Shown: in pieces, positions 8,494-17,235 of the stretch
Layout of the letters: each line of letters opens with the position of its first letter
How positions within the stretch are numbered: position 1 is the stretch's first letter
Assembly: GCA_049999765.1 (NCBI GenBank)
Contig: JBNGIQ010005051.1
Span: 1-22,512, forward strand
From: Phaeoceros laevis
Taxonomy: Eukaryota > Anthocerotophyta > Anthocerotopsida > Notothyladales
Direction of reading: 5' to 3'
DNA length: 22,512 bases
The notes under the pieces: model-generated
Seen by the model: the letters and a program-made list of their open reading frames with translations, nothing else
What the model was told of the DNA's origin: nothing
The model's database searches: none
Made by a program: the position numbers and the translations under genes

Positions 8494-9128
8494 TAGGTAA
8501 TGGAACCAACGCAGTCAGTTTTTGAGGCAGTCATGGCTGGTGACGTGCATATAGCTAGTGCAGCTCTTGCACAGGCTATCAAGCACAATCCCGTGATAGC
8601 ACCAGACCAATGCAGTGAAGTCAGGGTTCATGCTGCCATGGTGGACAATCAAGGCGGTGCTATTACTATGCACGGTTTTCAACCAGAAGTGGTGCTCATG
8701 GATACAAGTGCCGAACCTGTAATTCTTGGGAAGCGAATGGCAGAAGCCTTGACCAGTCGTGGCGTACAGCTGCAAGAATCCAAGTGGCACATTCGCACTG
8801 CTGGTGGAGGTGTAGAGCCTCTCATGGGTGAGACCGTTGAATGCATTCCATTATGTTTTAAGGCAGGCATGTCGGATGAACATATTGTGCATGTACGTTG
8901 TCTTCTCACAACGGCCGCTTCATATGATGTGTTGTTAGGCATGGAGGCCTTATTTCCGCCAGTTTCATGATCGACCTGTGCACAGAAACAGCCTTTTTCA
9001 GGCCTGACTAGGCACAGCCAGAGAGACTGGCTGCTATTCCTTTAGATCTGCATGGGTAGCAAGGCCCTCGACATGCTTTCATTGCACAAACTAATTTTCG
9101 TGTCATTTGTGAACGTCAGCAGCCCGAG
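8494..9128 (+). pseudogene. Gypsy element 1: retropepsin-like protease and linker
   Basis: Retroviral-type aspartic protease that would process the polyprotein. The first half gives VHAAMV...ITMHGFQPEVVLMDTSAEPVILG; the active-site triad reads D-T-S at 8701-8709 (usual D-T-G). The characteristic closing segment YDVLLGMEALFPP follows. ATG 8500 lies just after an in-frame TAG (8494-8496), so the natural frame is longer. After the protease the frame shifts at about 8967 and reads FMIDL...FFRPD, TAG (9009-9011), AQPERLAAIPLDLHG, TAG (9057-9059), QGPRHAF and on into the DNMT region, so protease and DNMT were one polyprotein. Confidence 0.85.
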
Positions 9129-9953
9129 GTGGCCTCTTACGTATACGTAGCTTTTCACGTCACTTGTGAAGAAGCCTTGGAGCAGGATGATGGTGAACAT
9201 CTTTATTTTTCAGATGCATTGGCTGCATCTCCAGTCACTGATTCTGCTGTTCTGACTGCTTTGTCCACAGACTCCACACAGCTGCTGCATAGGGCACGTT
9301 CTACCATGCAGGCAGCCATGAACCAGCTGGAGGGTTTCACATATTCTTCAATCAGGGGGGGCAGTTCGCCTGTCCCTCTAGCGCAACAAGTAGTAGCTTG
9401 GCACCCACCTAGTGCAGGGCTAGTACTGGTTGAGTTTTTTGCGGGTCTAGCCACTGGCCTGGAGGCAGTCCTACGAGCTGGCCTCTCAGTCAGCAGGTAC
9501 ATCTATTGTGATTTAGATGCTGAGGTGAGACACGTGGCAGCTGCTCGCTTGCAGCAGATGCACAACGAGTATCCCCAGCAATTCTCGCTTGCCCCATTTT
9601 CAACAGCTTTTACAACATTACCGCAAGATGTCCGCTTAATCCAAAAGTCACATGTGGACATCATAGGTCATGTGGATTTGATCATTGCTGGCTGGGAATG
9701 TCAAGGTTTCAGTATGGCAGGAGAAGAGGAGGCATAGCTGATTTTCGCTCTGCTCTATTTTCAGATCTTCTTGCTGTGATGATGCTTTTTCAAAAGCTTT
9801 CACCACAATTAAGTTATGTGTTGGAAAACAGCCCGGCTCAGCTTGATCCTCGCTTGCCTGTCCGACAGGATGCTGCTCTGGTCACACATTTTGTGGGTCG
9901 ACCTCTCGTGGTGGATGCTGCACAATGCAATTCTTATGCACACAGGTTGCGTA
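9129..9953 (+). pseudogene. Gypsy element 1: C5-cytosine DNA methyltransferase (3'-truncated)
   Basis: DNMT that would transfer a methyl group from S-adenosylmethionine to cytosine C5. About 90 residues of linker come first. Then come motif I, LVEFFAGLATGLEAVL (SAM-binding FxG), RYIYCDLDAEVRHVA (acidic residue of the second strand), the motif IV segment DLIIAGWECQGFSMAG with the catalytic Cys but Glu instead of Pro before it, a one-base frameshift near 9720-9730, motif VI YVLENSPAQLD, and RPLVVDAAQCNSYAHRLR near motif IX. Overall it recalls DNMT3/DRM-type domains. The homology stops at 9953, where a reversed SINE head begins, so the C-terminal motifs, RT and integrase are lost. The same protein is seen at 17235-16240 (minus) and 17236-18105 (plus). 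Confidence 0.87.
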
Positions 9954-10005
9954 GCTCCACTTTGGGTGACCCTTTTCCAAACCACTTGGATGTCCCCGAG
10001 GGGAC
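9953..10005 (-). mobile_element. Truncated SINE head (box A part)
   Basis: On the minus strand the sequence starts GTCCCCTCGGGGACATCC, like the complete SINE at 3502, and aligns without gaps through the box A region (CCAAGTGGTT) to about CAAAGTGGAG. Similarity ends just before box B would start, exactly where the DNMT homology also ends. About 25 bases at the 5' end are identical between the two copies. Short gaccctt repeats on both sides (about 9969 and 10003) could be traces of a duplication but are too short to rely on. Confidence 0.7.
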
Positions 10006-10290
10006 CCTTAGCTTGTTTCTCCACCGATTATTATGTTATTTGGATTGTAGTTGCCTCCACTTTGTCTAGCAAATTAGTTTGAGTTGAGAGACGATGTTAT
10101 GCAGTAAAACCGCAAGTATTGTATTTCTTCATTTACAATATAGGAGCACCTGGCTTTCTACATGAACCACATACTAGATTTAAGAAATTGCTTATTTCTA
10201 TATTCTTCTTGTTTAAAAAACGAAACAGAACTTCTCAAAATTAATGGGCAACTTCTTGTTTTCTACGTTGCTGGGTAAGGATAGTATTCA
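10006..10290. other. No recognisable feature
   Basis: AT-rich sequence between the truncated gypsy/SINE junction and the LTR-like repeat. A short plus-strand frame continues from the DNMT pseudogene to about 10069 but has lost DNMT similarity. Nothing else is identified. Confidence 0.4.
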
Positions 10291-10400
10291 ACCTGTCGTG
10301 CCGACTTACGTCGGCAGAAGCAGAGCCTCGACAAAGACTGTCATTCAATCTAAAGCAACACAACACTAGAAAAGAATACTGGCACCCCAGTCAGTGGTAC
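10291..10400 (-). repeat. LTR-like repeat copy 1, part A
   Basis: Similar to 12697-12813 over about 110 bp: both contain ctacgtcggc or ttacgtcggc, gaagcagag, ctcgacaaaga, ctaaagcaacacaa, ctagaaaagaata, ttggcacc or ctggcacc and cagtcagtggtac. The homology is cut at 10400 and resumes at 12129, so the two pieces are one copy interrupted by an insertion. In orientation it matches the copy just downstream of the element 2 pol gene. Confidence 0.75.
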
Positions 10401-10701
10401 AAACATGGTCTCCTATGCAAGTAGAGCATTCTCCAAGTTTTGGACACCAAGTGTTAATGTGGTTTCAGAGGCTGAAAAAAACTAAAAAAAATCTATGTAA
10501 AATGGACTTTTAAAAAAACTTGTCCATCAATCACCACGAACACGGTTTTATTATTTGTATCTAACGTCTTTTTTTTAAAATTTATAGCACTGCTATAACG
10601 TGCTTTCAATTCAAATGGGATAAATTACGGCATTTTTTAACAAACAAGCATCTGGGCTAGCCCGGATATAATGCTTCGAAACTGGCATAAAATCATTCAT
10701 G

Positions 10702-10792
10702 GGAGCATAGACTTACAATACCCCAAGGCATGGTGCTAAAGTTATGTATAGATATTGTCATGGAGCATAGACTTACCCCAAGGCATGGTGCT
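10702..10792 (+). repeat. ggagcatagact duplicated motif
   Basis: Segments at 10702-10737 and 10762-10792 share ggagcatagacttac, ccccaaggcatggtgct. A third weaker copy starts at 10869, and a related ggagcatagacct lies near the right edge of the window (22325). They sit inside the 1.7-kb insertion. Confidence 0.6.
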
Positions 10793-11205
10793 TATCACTC
10801 CTTAAGTTGAGTGAAATTATGGGCGAAGGGTATGATTTATCTTGCAGTTGGCGAGAATACATTGGTAAGGAGCATAGATTTCACAATACGGGGTATTTGC
10901 AACACCGTGGAACCATACTGCCAACCGCAGCAATGATATTGTGGGACTGTGGGAGCCCGGTTCTCCAGGTCAAGTGGGCCGGGATCGGGATGGTATGGCG
11001 GTATGGGAGGATGGTCGGAGTAGTGAGGGGGACGTGGGAATATGCCGAGTGGGCCGGACCCGCATGGGGTGGGCGGACGAGCAGCCGGCTTGCGTGCTTG
11101 GCGGCAGGGCAGACGCCCTTCCCCATGTACGTAAGATATCTGTAGGAGTACATACATACCCGCCTCGCTTGCCCATGCATACCCGCCCCGCATGCTAGTC
11201 TTTGA

Positions 11206-11360
11206 GGCCTATACATATTACATACCCACAATATTCTTTGGCCATCCCGGCTATCCGGGAAAAGACTCGGGCATCATTGTGAATAAGTGTGAGGCCTATA
11301 ATACTCCTCTCAACATCCCGGCTGCCCGGGAAAAGACTGGGGCATCATTGTGAAAACTGA
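11206..11360 (+). repeat. Tandem duplication with CCCGG palindromes
   Basis: Two units (11206-11290 and 11291-11360) both start gaggcctata. They contain catcccggct(at or gc)ccgggaaaagact and then gggcatcattgtgaa. Each has a small palindrome around cccgg...ccggg. They are non-coding and internal to the 1.7-kb insertion. Confidence 0.75.
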
Positions 11361-12128
11361 AATCACATAAAAATATTTATGGAAAACATCTCAAAACATT
11401 GATAAATAAGAATGCAGGACTATATAAAATGGTAAAAGTACACCATATTTTGATAAATAAATATCACACCAATATCAACCTGCTGATCTTGCACCACGCC
11501 ATCTTGGCCTCGTGTAGGATCAACAGGTTGGTATTGATGTTGGAGGATGATCACAGGTGGATGTAGATGCGGGTAGTGAGCTTGCAATAGATCACGACCA
11601 GCCGGGAGACAATGGTGATGTTGGAAACGAAAGAATCCCTTAATGAGAAAGGTATTAGGGCACCCCTACACGGCGGAAACTGACTGCCCAAATGGATAAT
11701 GCCTTAGCCATGTTGCACGCAATAGAGATAGATGGATAGATAGTAGTCGAGGTGTATCATAAGAAATCCATGCGCACGGATTGCCTTATTGGGTGCACTT
11801 AATTTTAATTATTTGTGTGTGAAATCCAGTATTGTTAAATTCTCTGCCCGCATGTACATGGAGCTGCACATAAAGTAAGTCACCTTTGTAGTAAAAATAA
11901 AAATCCATGGTCGTTGGGACCATGTCCACTTTACCTGTACTATAAAAAAAGACACCTCAGCTAGCGCAACCCGTTCCTTTATGCTCCACTACTTGCTGTG
12001 AATCATAAAATTGTCTCAAAACGTTGTTTTTTTTAAGTTTTTAACACCTTAACCTGCTCATGCTAAAAAATTTCCAAGTACCAATTGTAGACACAAGAGC
12101 CTGTGTCCACTGCAATGGAGACCTTGTT

Positions 12129-12221
12129 TACAACATGATTGTCGATTGCCTTCACCCCAAGCATACAGCTGACTACAACTTGCCATAGAAAACAAATGAC
12201 GAAAATGACGGTGTGTTCTTA
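12129..12221 (-). repeat. LTR-like repeat copy 1, part B
   Basis: Continuation of the copy begun at 10291-10400. It matches 12812-12902, including ttcaccccaagcatac, gactaca, aacaaatgacgaaaatga and ggtgtgttctta. Both copies lose similarity at the same base, just after tgtgttctta. The two parts together (about 203 bp) match the 206-bp copy at 12697-12902. Confidence 0.75.
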
Positions 12222-12696
12222 AACTACTGGAAATCAGAAATGCTTGCTGGAATCTGACAAGCAAGTGAGCCTAGCACAATCATGAGACAAATTGCACACA
12301 AGAATTCATGTAATGGAAACTGCAATGTGCACAAGCTGCTGCTGGTGGGCAGGAGCACATGTCTGGAAACAAGACTTGCAACGACTGATGTCCCCCTCCA
12401 CAGAGGTGGCCTTAGCCCCTCTCTCTAGCCACACAAGGGGGCATGAACAATGCATTGGATTGGCAACCCACCTGCTCCACTACTCGACCAACCCGTCACA
12501 CAAAAACCTACATTCCCGGCTACCACTATAATAAAGAACTAGATAACTAGTCCCTTAAAATGCCCTTTCACATAGGCTTCATAGTTAGACATTTATGCAG
12601 CTGAATATTAACCTATTCCCACCTGTAATTAACAAAGAGACCTGTTGCCTTGTAGGAGGCAGCTAGTTGATGTCCGAGTTGTGACAACACCTCGTA
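12222..12696. other. No recognisable feature
   Basis: Sequence between the two LTR-like copies. No domain-bearing frame, repeat or RNA gene was identified. Confidence 0.4.
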
Positions 12697-12902
12697 ACAG
12701 CTATCATGCCAATCTACGTCGGCGGAAGCAGAGTCTCGACAAAGATCGTCACTCAGTCTAAAGCAACACAATGTTCACTAGAAAAGAATATTGGCACCGC
12801 AGTCAGTGGTACAACATGATTGTCATCTGCCTTCACCCCAAGCATACAACCGACTACAGCTAGTCCTATAAAACAAATGACGAAAATGATGGTGTGTTCT
12901 TA
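12697..12902 (-). repeat. LTR-like repeat at the 3' end of gypsy element 2
   Basis: On the minus strand this 206-bp block lies 24 bases after the pol stop, directly after a run of G (plus-strand C at 12903-12912) that could act as a polypurine tract. It is repeated, split, at 10291-10400 plus 12129-12221. These facts suit a short 3' LTR, with copy 1 as a solo LTR of the same family. Against it, the block starts TAAGAACAC rather than TG and no clear CA end was found. No matching 5' LTR is seen in the window. Confidence 0.5.
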
Positions 12903-12926
12903 CCCCCCCCCCAGCATTGAGACACC

Positions 12927-14557
12927 TTACGGAGTGGAGATGCTGCCAGTAGGAACGCGCTTGGCACATAGAGGGCAGAACCACAAAGTGTCTGGCACCT
13001 GTTTCAACTCTGGCTATAAACAGAAAAGGTGATACCCCTGATTGCAGTTGTCGCACAACAACATCTGATCGGCGTCGTCGATCCTCCGGCAAACTTGACA
13101 TGGATGGTCAATAGGAGGTATCCAGTTGGCGGTGACCAGAGTTGTGTCTAAGTTGAGCAAGTGGTAGGGCGCACAATGCTTCGGATGCAGTGAGATGGTA
13201 CGGCCATCTTTGCCTTGCAAAACAAGGATTCCTGATGGCTTAATAGTATGCACCCTCAATGTAACACGGCTTGTAGAAGTATCCAAAGTGTCAGTGAGTT
13301 GTTGCTGCATGTAGACAAAGTCACCAACATCGAGCTTGCGAGGCTTGGGCTTGTAAGACCCTCCACGGGTATGAGCATACCTGAGAGTATTGCAATGATG
13401 TGCTATAGACAGGTTGTCCATGGCCATGGGCATGGCTTTCTTAAACAAAGCAGCCCGTTCAGACATCACTTGAGCCCACACTGTAGGATTTTCCAAATCC
13501 ACGACAGTCTCCATCTGCCTAGCAATACTTGAGGGAGGCAAAGGTTGTCTCCCAAAGAGCAGAAAATAAGGCAAAAATTCACCCAGCAAGGCATGTCGAC
13601 TCATCCTGTAACCCATGGCAATGTAAGGTAAAGCTAAATCCCAGTCATGATTGTTATGTGACAAGCAAAACTTTCTCAACCCATGTTTGACAGTCTGAAC
13701 CATACGTTCAACAAGGCCATTTGCCTAGGGTTGATCCCTTGACATTCTGCGGAGATCCACAAGAGCATGGTCAAGTAAATCTTGAAATTCCCCCCTAAAC
13801 TCTATAGCTTGGTTAGTGAGACATTCTGCACATGCTCTAAATCGGCTGAACACTTGCTGTAAAAAGGCCTGACTGGTGCTACGGGAAGTTTTGTCCGGCA
13901 AGGCTTACTAACTCCCCCATTTCGAGAAGTGCTCAATCGTCACCAGAATGTATACATTCCCACGTGGAGTCTCAAGCAACTCACACCCGCTAAATCACAC
14001 GACCACCTGTAAAACAAACCATGTATGGGCAAGGGCTGCAACTTGGTAGACCTGTCACTGAAAGAAGACTTCATCCCGTCGCATTGAGGGCACCTGGCTA
14101 CTGCCTCCCTAATCCGAGTATACATCCCTGACCAGTGATAGTGGGGAGCCAACAAGCTGTAGGTGTGCTTCACCCCAAAGTGGCCAAGCTCAGCATAAAC
14201 CTTCTGAATCAGACCTGCACAATCCTGTACAGGTGGAACAAGTCTTTCCCCGTTAGGCAAGACTCTGACCAGATAGTCAGTATGCCGCTCATACTGTTGA
14301 GCTCTTTGTTGCACTCGGTCCTTTTGAGCTGCAGTGCATTTCAGCACATGGTGTCCTGTTTTCAAGTATGTCGTGGTTTCTTCATCTTGCCAGATATCCG
14401 TGCGAGCAGGTCTAACTGACTGCACCACATTGACCAATAAGGATAAGTTAGCGGCCACTGGAACAACAACCTCACTGTCCTTATTATGGTCCATCCTTGC
14501 TGCTATCAAGTCCACCGAAGACGACGCTGGATTCCTGGATAGCGTATCCACATTCTA
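12927..14557 (-). pseudogene. Gypsy element 2: integrase with C-terminal PHD finger
   Basis: Integrase inserts the cDNA. After the RNase H tail (VDTLSRNP) come the HHCC zinc finger (GHFGVKHTYS...CPQCD) and the core: CDLAG near the first Asp, GNVYILVTIEHFSKW, then TNQAIEFRGEF where the second catalytic Asp is Asn (13812-13814). DQP-TAG-ANGLVERM follows, with the third acidic residue in VER and a TAG (13725-13727) where the family has Gln. Frameshifts near 13985 and 13900 break the core. A full PHD finger follows at 13100-12966: C-x2-C-x11-C-x2-C-x4-H-x2-C, then W-x-C-x2-C, crossed by TAG at 13014-13016. The reading frame ends at TAA 12927-12929. PHD fingers of this type commonly read histone H3 tails, suggesting target-site choice on chromatin. 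Confidence 0.87.
12966..13100 (-). other. PHD finger domain in integrase C-terminus
   Basis: Encoded residues run CQVCRRIDDADQMLLCDNC, then NQGYHLFCL, TAG, PELKQVPDTLWFCPLC. All eight zinc ligands of the C4HC3 pattern are present, as are the acidic DDAD before MLLCD and the Trp two residues before the last Cys pair. Only the TAG interrupts it, at a position where Glu or Gln is common (CLxPxL). Gypsy elements with C-terminal domains more often carry a chromodomain. Confidence 0.88.
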
Positions 14558-14979
14558 GTGCGAAGCACCAACCCTATGGAGCACTCAAAATCGTACTCTT
14601 GAAGTATTAGGGCCTATCGGGCTAGTTTACCACTGAGCTTGTTGTTGGTCATCAACCATTGTAACGGCTGGTGGTTGGTGAAAAGCTTGAACCTTAGGTA
14701 CGGCCTAAAATGAGAAACCGCTCACACTACTGCTAAGCATTCACCCTCATAAGATGAATAATTTGCCTCCCCTTTATTGTTGCTTCTGAAGGCGTATGCC
14801 CCCACATCCTCATCACAGCCTTCCTCCTGCTGAGACAACACAGCTCCGATTCCAATCCTTGACCAATCAATGTGCAAAAGAAACGGCCGACTGAAGTCTG
14901 GCCTCCGTAGCAATGGTTCCTCCGTCAGACTCTGCTTAAGAGCCTCGAAGGCTACTTGACAAGCCTCACTCCACTCCCA
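14540..14979 (-). pseudogene. Gypsy element 2: RNase H domain
   Basis: This domain degrades the RNA strand of the hybrid. The sequence shows LRRPDFSRPFLLHIDWS (first Asp), GIGAVLSQQEEG, YSSYEGECLAVV (Glu), TGA at 14722-14724 where Trp is usual (VVWAV), HFRPYL, TNHQPLQWLM with Asn (14674-14676) for the expected catalytic Asp of TDHQPL, LSGKLAR, TAG at 14614-14616 where Trp is usual (ARWAL), and the closing H-TAG-NVDTLSR (14555-14557). All three stops and the Asn fit G-to-A or C-to-T changes. It follows RT and precedes the integrase zinc finger, the normal gypsy order. Confidence 0.85.
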
Positions 14980-16146
14980 CTACACGTCCTTCTTTATGAG
15001 GTTGTACAGGGGTTTGGCCACCCTGCTGAACTCGCGTATGTAAGTCCTGTAATAGTTGCATAAGCCAATGAAGGCTCGCAACTTGGATACATCTGATGGA
15101 ATCTGCACCCGATTGATTGAGTCAACCTTGGCCTTGTATGGCATGATGCCATCTGGCACAATACAGTGCCCCAACTAAATCACTGTATCCATACCCAATT
15201 CACACTTGGACGGATGGCACTTCATGTTTGCCTTGTCCAAGCGCTTGAACAACTCTTCCAGATGAGTCAAGTGTTCATCGACGTTTGGATGTGAACCAAA
15301 ACATCGTCTACATAACACTTGAGGAACCTGCACCTGATAGAATCTGATCCATGACCCGCTGAAAAACCACTAGAATATTCTTGAGCCCAAAGGGCATCAC
15401 CAACCATTCCCATAGCTGGTTGCTTCCATGAAATGCCGTTTTGCAACAATCCTTGTCTTCTAGCATTGTCTGGTTGAAGCCTTGCCTGAGGTCTAGAATA
15501 AAAAATACCTTGAGCTGCCAATGCTGTCAAAGATCTCCTCCGGAGTGGGCATAGGATACCTATCCAGTGGAGTGACCTGGTTCAACGGTCTGTAGTCACC
15601 ACACATGCGCTTCTCTGTCCAAAGACCTTCACTGTCCTTTTTGGCTGGGAGCATTGTCGCAGCAACAAAGCTTGATGAAGATGGACGAATGAGGCCTGCT
15701 TCATGGAGCTCTTTGCATCGAGCATCCACTAGTTCCCACTCATATCTGCTAAGTCTATGCCGCCTCTTGAAAAAAGGCGTCTCATTAGACAAGTTGAATT
15801 TGAACTTCTTCACATCGCACCGTCCTAGCTCTCGCATGGAAAATGCAAAGCATCCTCTGTACTTGTCCACCAAGTCACGCAACCTTTTTTTCTCTCCTAA
15901 CTTGAATTGAGGCCCCATGGTCCATTCAAAAGTGGTTGGATCCTTGGGTTGGGTGGGCGGATGCCCTGTCCCCTGCTCAAGGGCTAGTTGTGCTTCAGCT
16001 GCATAACCATACTGTCCGTGATCCTCGACAAGCATGTGCCTCGAACTAGGACAAAATGAAGTGTCCTGATAATGGAATCCTGGATAATCCCCCCCCCCCA
16101 GCAGTGAGCCTGAAGCTGAACTTGCCATTGCATGGGAGGTAGACAA
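14980..16146 (-). pseudogene. Gypsy element 2: reverse transcriptase
   Basis: The open frame 16146-15493 gives a short linker, then the RT start: DVKKFKFNLSNETPFFKRRHRLS, EAGLIRPSSSSFVAATMLPAKK, MCGDYRPLNQVT, YPMPTPEEIFDSI. Motif A (LDLRQGFNQ), CCKTAF and WLVMPFGLKNI follow after a frameshift near 15500. The catalytic YVDD (15303-15314) follows another near 15330-15350 and is intact. The thumb gives KCELGMDTVI, TAG (15175-15177), LGHCIVPDGI, LRAFIGLCNYYRTYI and KPLYNLIKKDV, TAG (14980-14982) where Gln is usual before the W-x-W segment. Motifs and order are typical Ty3/gypsy. Confidence 0.9.
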
Positions 16147-16239
16147 AATCTGGGTGCCAACACGTTGTACTATAGTCTAAGACAGGTCGGCTGCTGAATG
16201 AGATCCCTCGCAGCATCTAAAACACTAAACATGCCGAAA

Positions 16240-17235
16240 CTAACCATGAAAGTGCACTGAGGTCCATGGCCTTGCCCAAGATGGCATTACGATACTACTG
16301 ATTCAGCTTGCGGTGGGCCGTAATGCCTGATTTGAACCCCATCGCTCGCTCCCGTTCTGCCGGACGAATGCCTTTGCACCATACCGGTACCCTAACCCCT
16401 AAAAGCATGCGAGCCAGGGTAGGACACTAGTGTAGGCCAAGCAGCCCGAGGGATACCTAGCCTGTTCACTGCAAACTAGGGTGCCCTCTCTATCTTTAGC
16501 ACTAGTTTGCATATGTTGTCTTCGTCCAGAATTTGGGCAATCAAGGAAGGATTCCTGACCGTATACTGCAATGCAAGTTGTAAAACTTGAACTGGAGCCA
16601 AGTTTGTCCACGTGTTGCGCAACCAGTGCACCAAGGACCCGCATTGCACAGAATCGACTAATAGGGGAGCGCCCACCATGTGTTGCATTACTATGAAGTC
16701 CTGTTGAACATGAAACCTGCTGTCAAATTGGGCTGATGTATTTTCCAAAATATAACCACACCTCGGGTTGTTAGCTTGAGCCCAGCTGATTATCCAGACC
16801 AAATCAGCTAACAGAACCGACCTGGCATCCTGCAGACCTTGCCCTGATCCAGCTTGGGAAAAACCCTGGCATTCCCAGCCTGCCACAAGCAGATGCACCT
16901 CACCTAAAAGCTGAAAATGTTGTTGTTGTATGAGAGTGATATCTACTGGAAAAGTGGTGAAAGCACTGCAGAATTGCATCATCAGAAAGCTATTGCGGAT
17001 AAGCTTTTTGCAGCTGCAAAAGTCGGGACTCGACCACCGTACGTGCATGAGAGTTGATGTCACAATAGACATACCGCTTGACACGCATTCCAGCTTTGAG
17101 CAAAGCCTCCAAGTTTGCTGACATCCCTCCAAATCAATCCACCATGGTGACGCCCTTCTCTGGTGGCGTCCATTGAATGGTTGTGCTATTTATGGGCTCC
17201 ACTGGAACTTGTGGTGTCCCATGAGCACACAAGGT
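16240..17235 (-). pseudogene. Gypsy element 2: C5-cytosine DNA methyltransferase
   Basis: Near-complete DNMT. It begins WTPPEKGVTMVD, TGA (17134-17136), FGGMSANLEALLKAG (motif I), then RYVYCDINSHARTVVESRL and YPQ, TAG (16990-16992), where copy 1 has YPQQ. After a frameshift near 16960 come AFTTFPVDITLI, LLVAGWECQGFSQAG (motif IV, catalytic Cys preceded by Glu), YILENTSAQFD (motif VI), APLLVDSVQCGS and LRNTWTNLAPVQVL (motif IX region, compare the DNMT3 RxFWGNL type). The frame ends at 16476. The protein continues in other frames with TLVSYPGSHAFR (16401-16434), ERERAMGFKSG (16337-16372) and AMDLSALSWL (16242-16270), shared with the copy at 17236-18105. The ATG at 17132 is not the true start. 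Confidence 0.88.

Larger units (their letters stand above)
10401..12128. mobile_element. 1.73-kb insertion with short imperfect terminal inverted repeats
   Basis: Comparing the split LTR-like copy with the intact copy at 12697-12902 shows 1728 extra bases here. The left end reads AAACATGGTCTCCTATGCA. The right end, reverse-complemented, reads AACAAGGTCTCCATTGCA, an imperfect inverted repeat of about 15 bp. The trinucleotide tac flanks both ends (10398-10400 and 12129-12131) and occurs once in the uninterrupted copy, a possible 3-bp duplication. I find no transposase, so this would be a non-autonomous DNA transposon or a composite insertion. Its interior has tandem repeats and a GC-rich core (about 10930-11190). 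The superfamily cannot be set from these ends. Confidence 0.5.
12697..17235 (-). mobile_element. Ty3/gypsy element 2 with DNMT and PHD finger (5'-truncated)
   Basis: Minus-strand order: DNMT, DNMT C-terminal extension, reverse transcriptase, RNase H, integrase, PHD finger, G-run, LTR-like repeat. RT before integrase identifies Ty3/gypsy, and a DNMT ahead of RT is the special feature. Gag and protease are absent, because at about 17235 the sequence switches head to head into another DNMT fragment on the plus strand. The element is dead: frameshifts separate every domain and stops fall at 17134, 16990, 16295, 15175, 14980, 14722, 14614, 14555, 13725 and 13014. Catalytic Asp is replaced by Asn in RNase H and integrase. 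Confidence 0.85.

Noticed and set aside
9129-9737. Host DNMT gene
   Set aside because: It continues the protease polyprotein frame of a gypsy element, and the second copy runs into a gypsy RT on the same strand.
10807-11231. Overlapping ORFs of 68-118 codons on both strands
   Set aside because: The GC-rich core gives long chance frames in several phases at once. None shows a domain, and the region lies inside a non-coding insertion.
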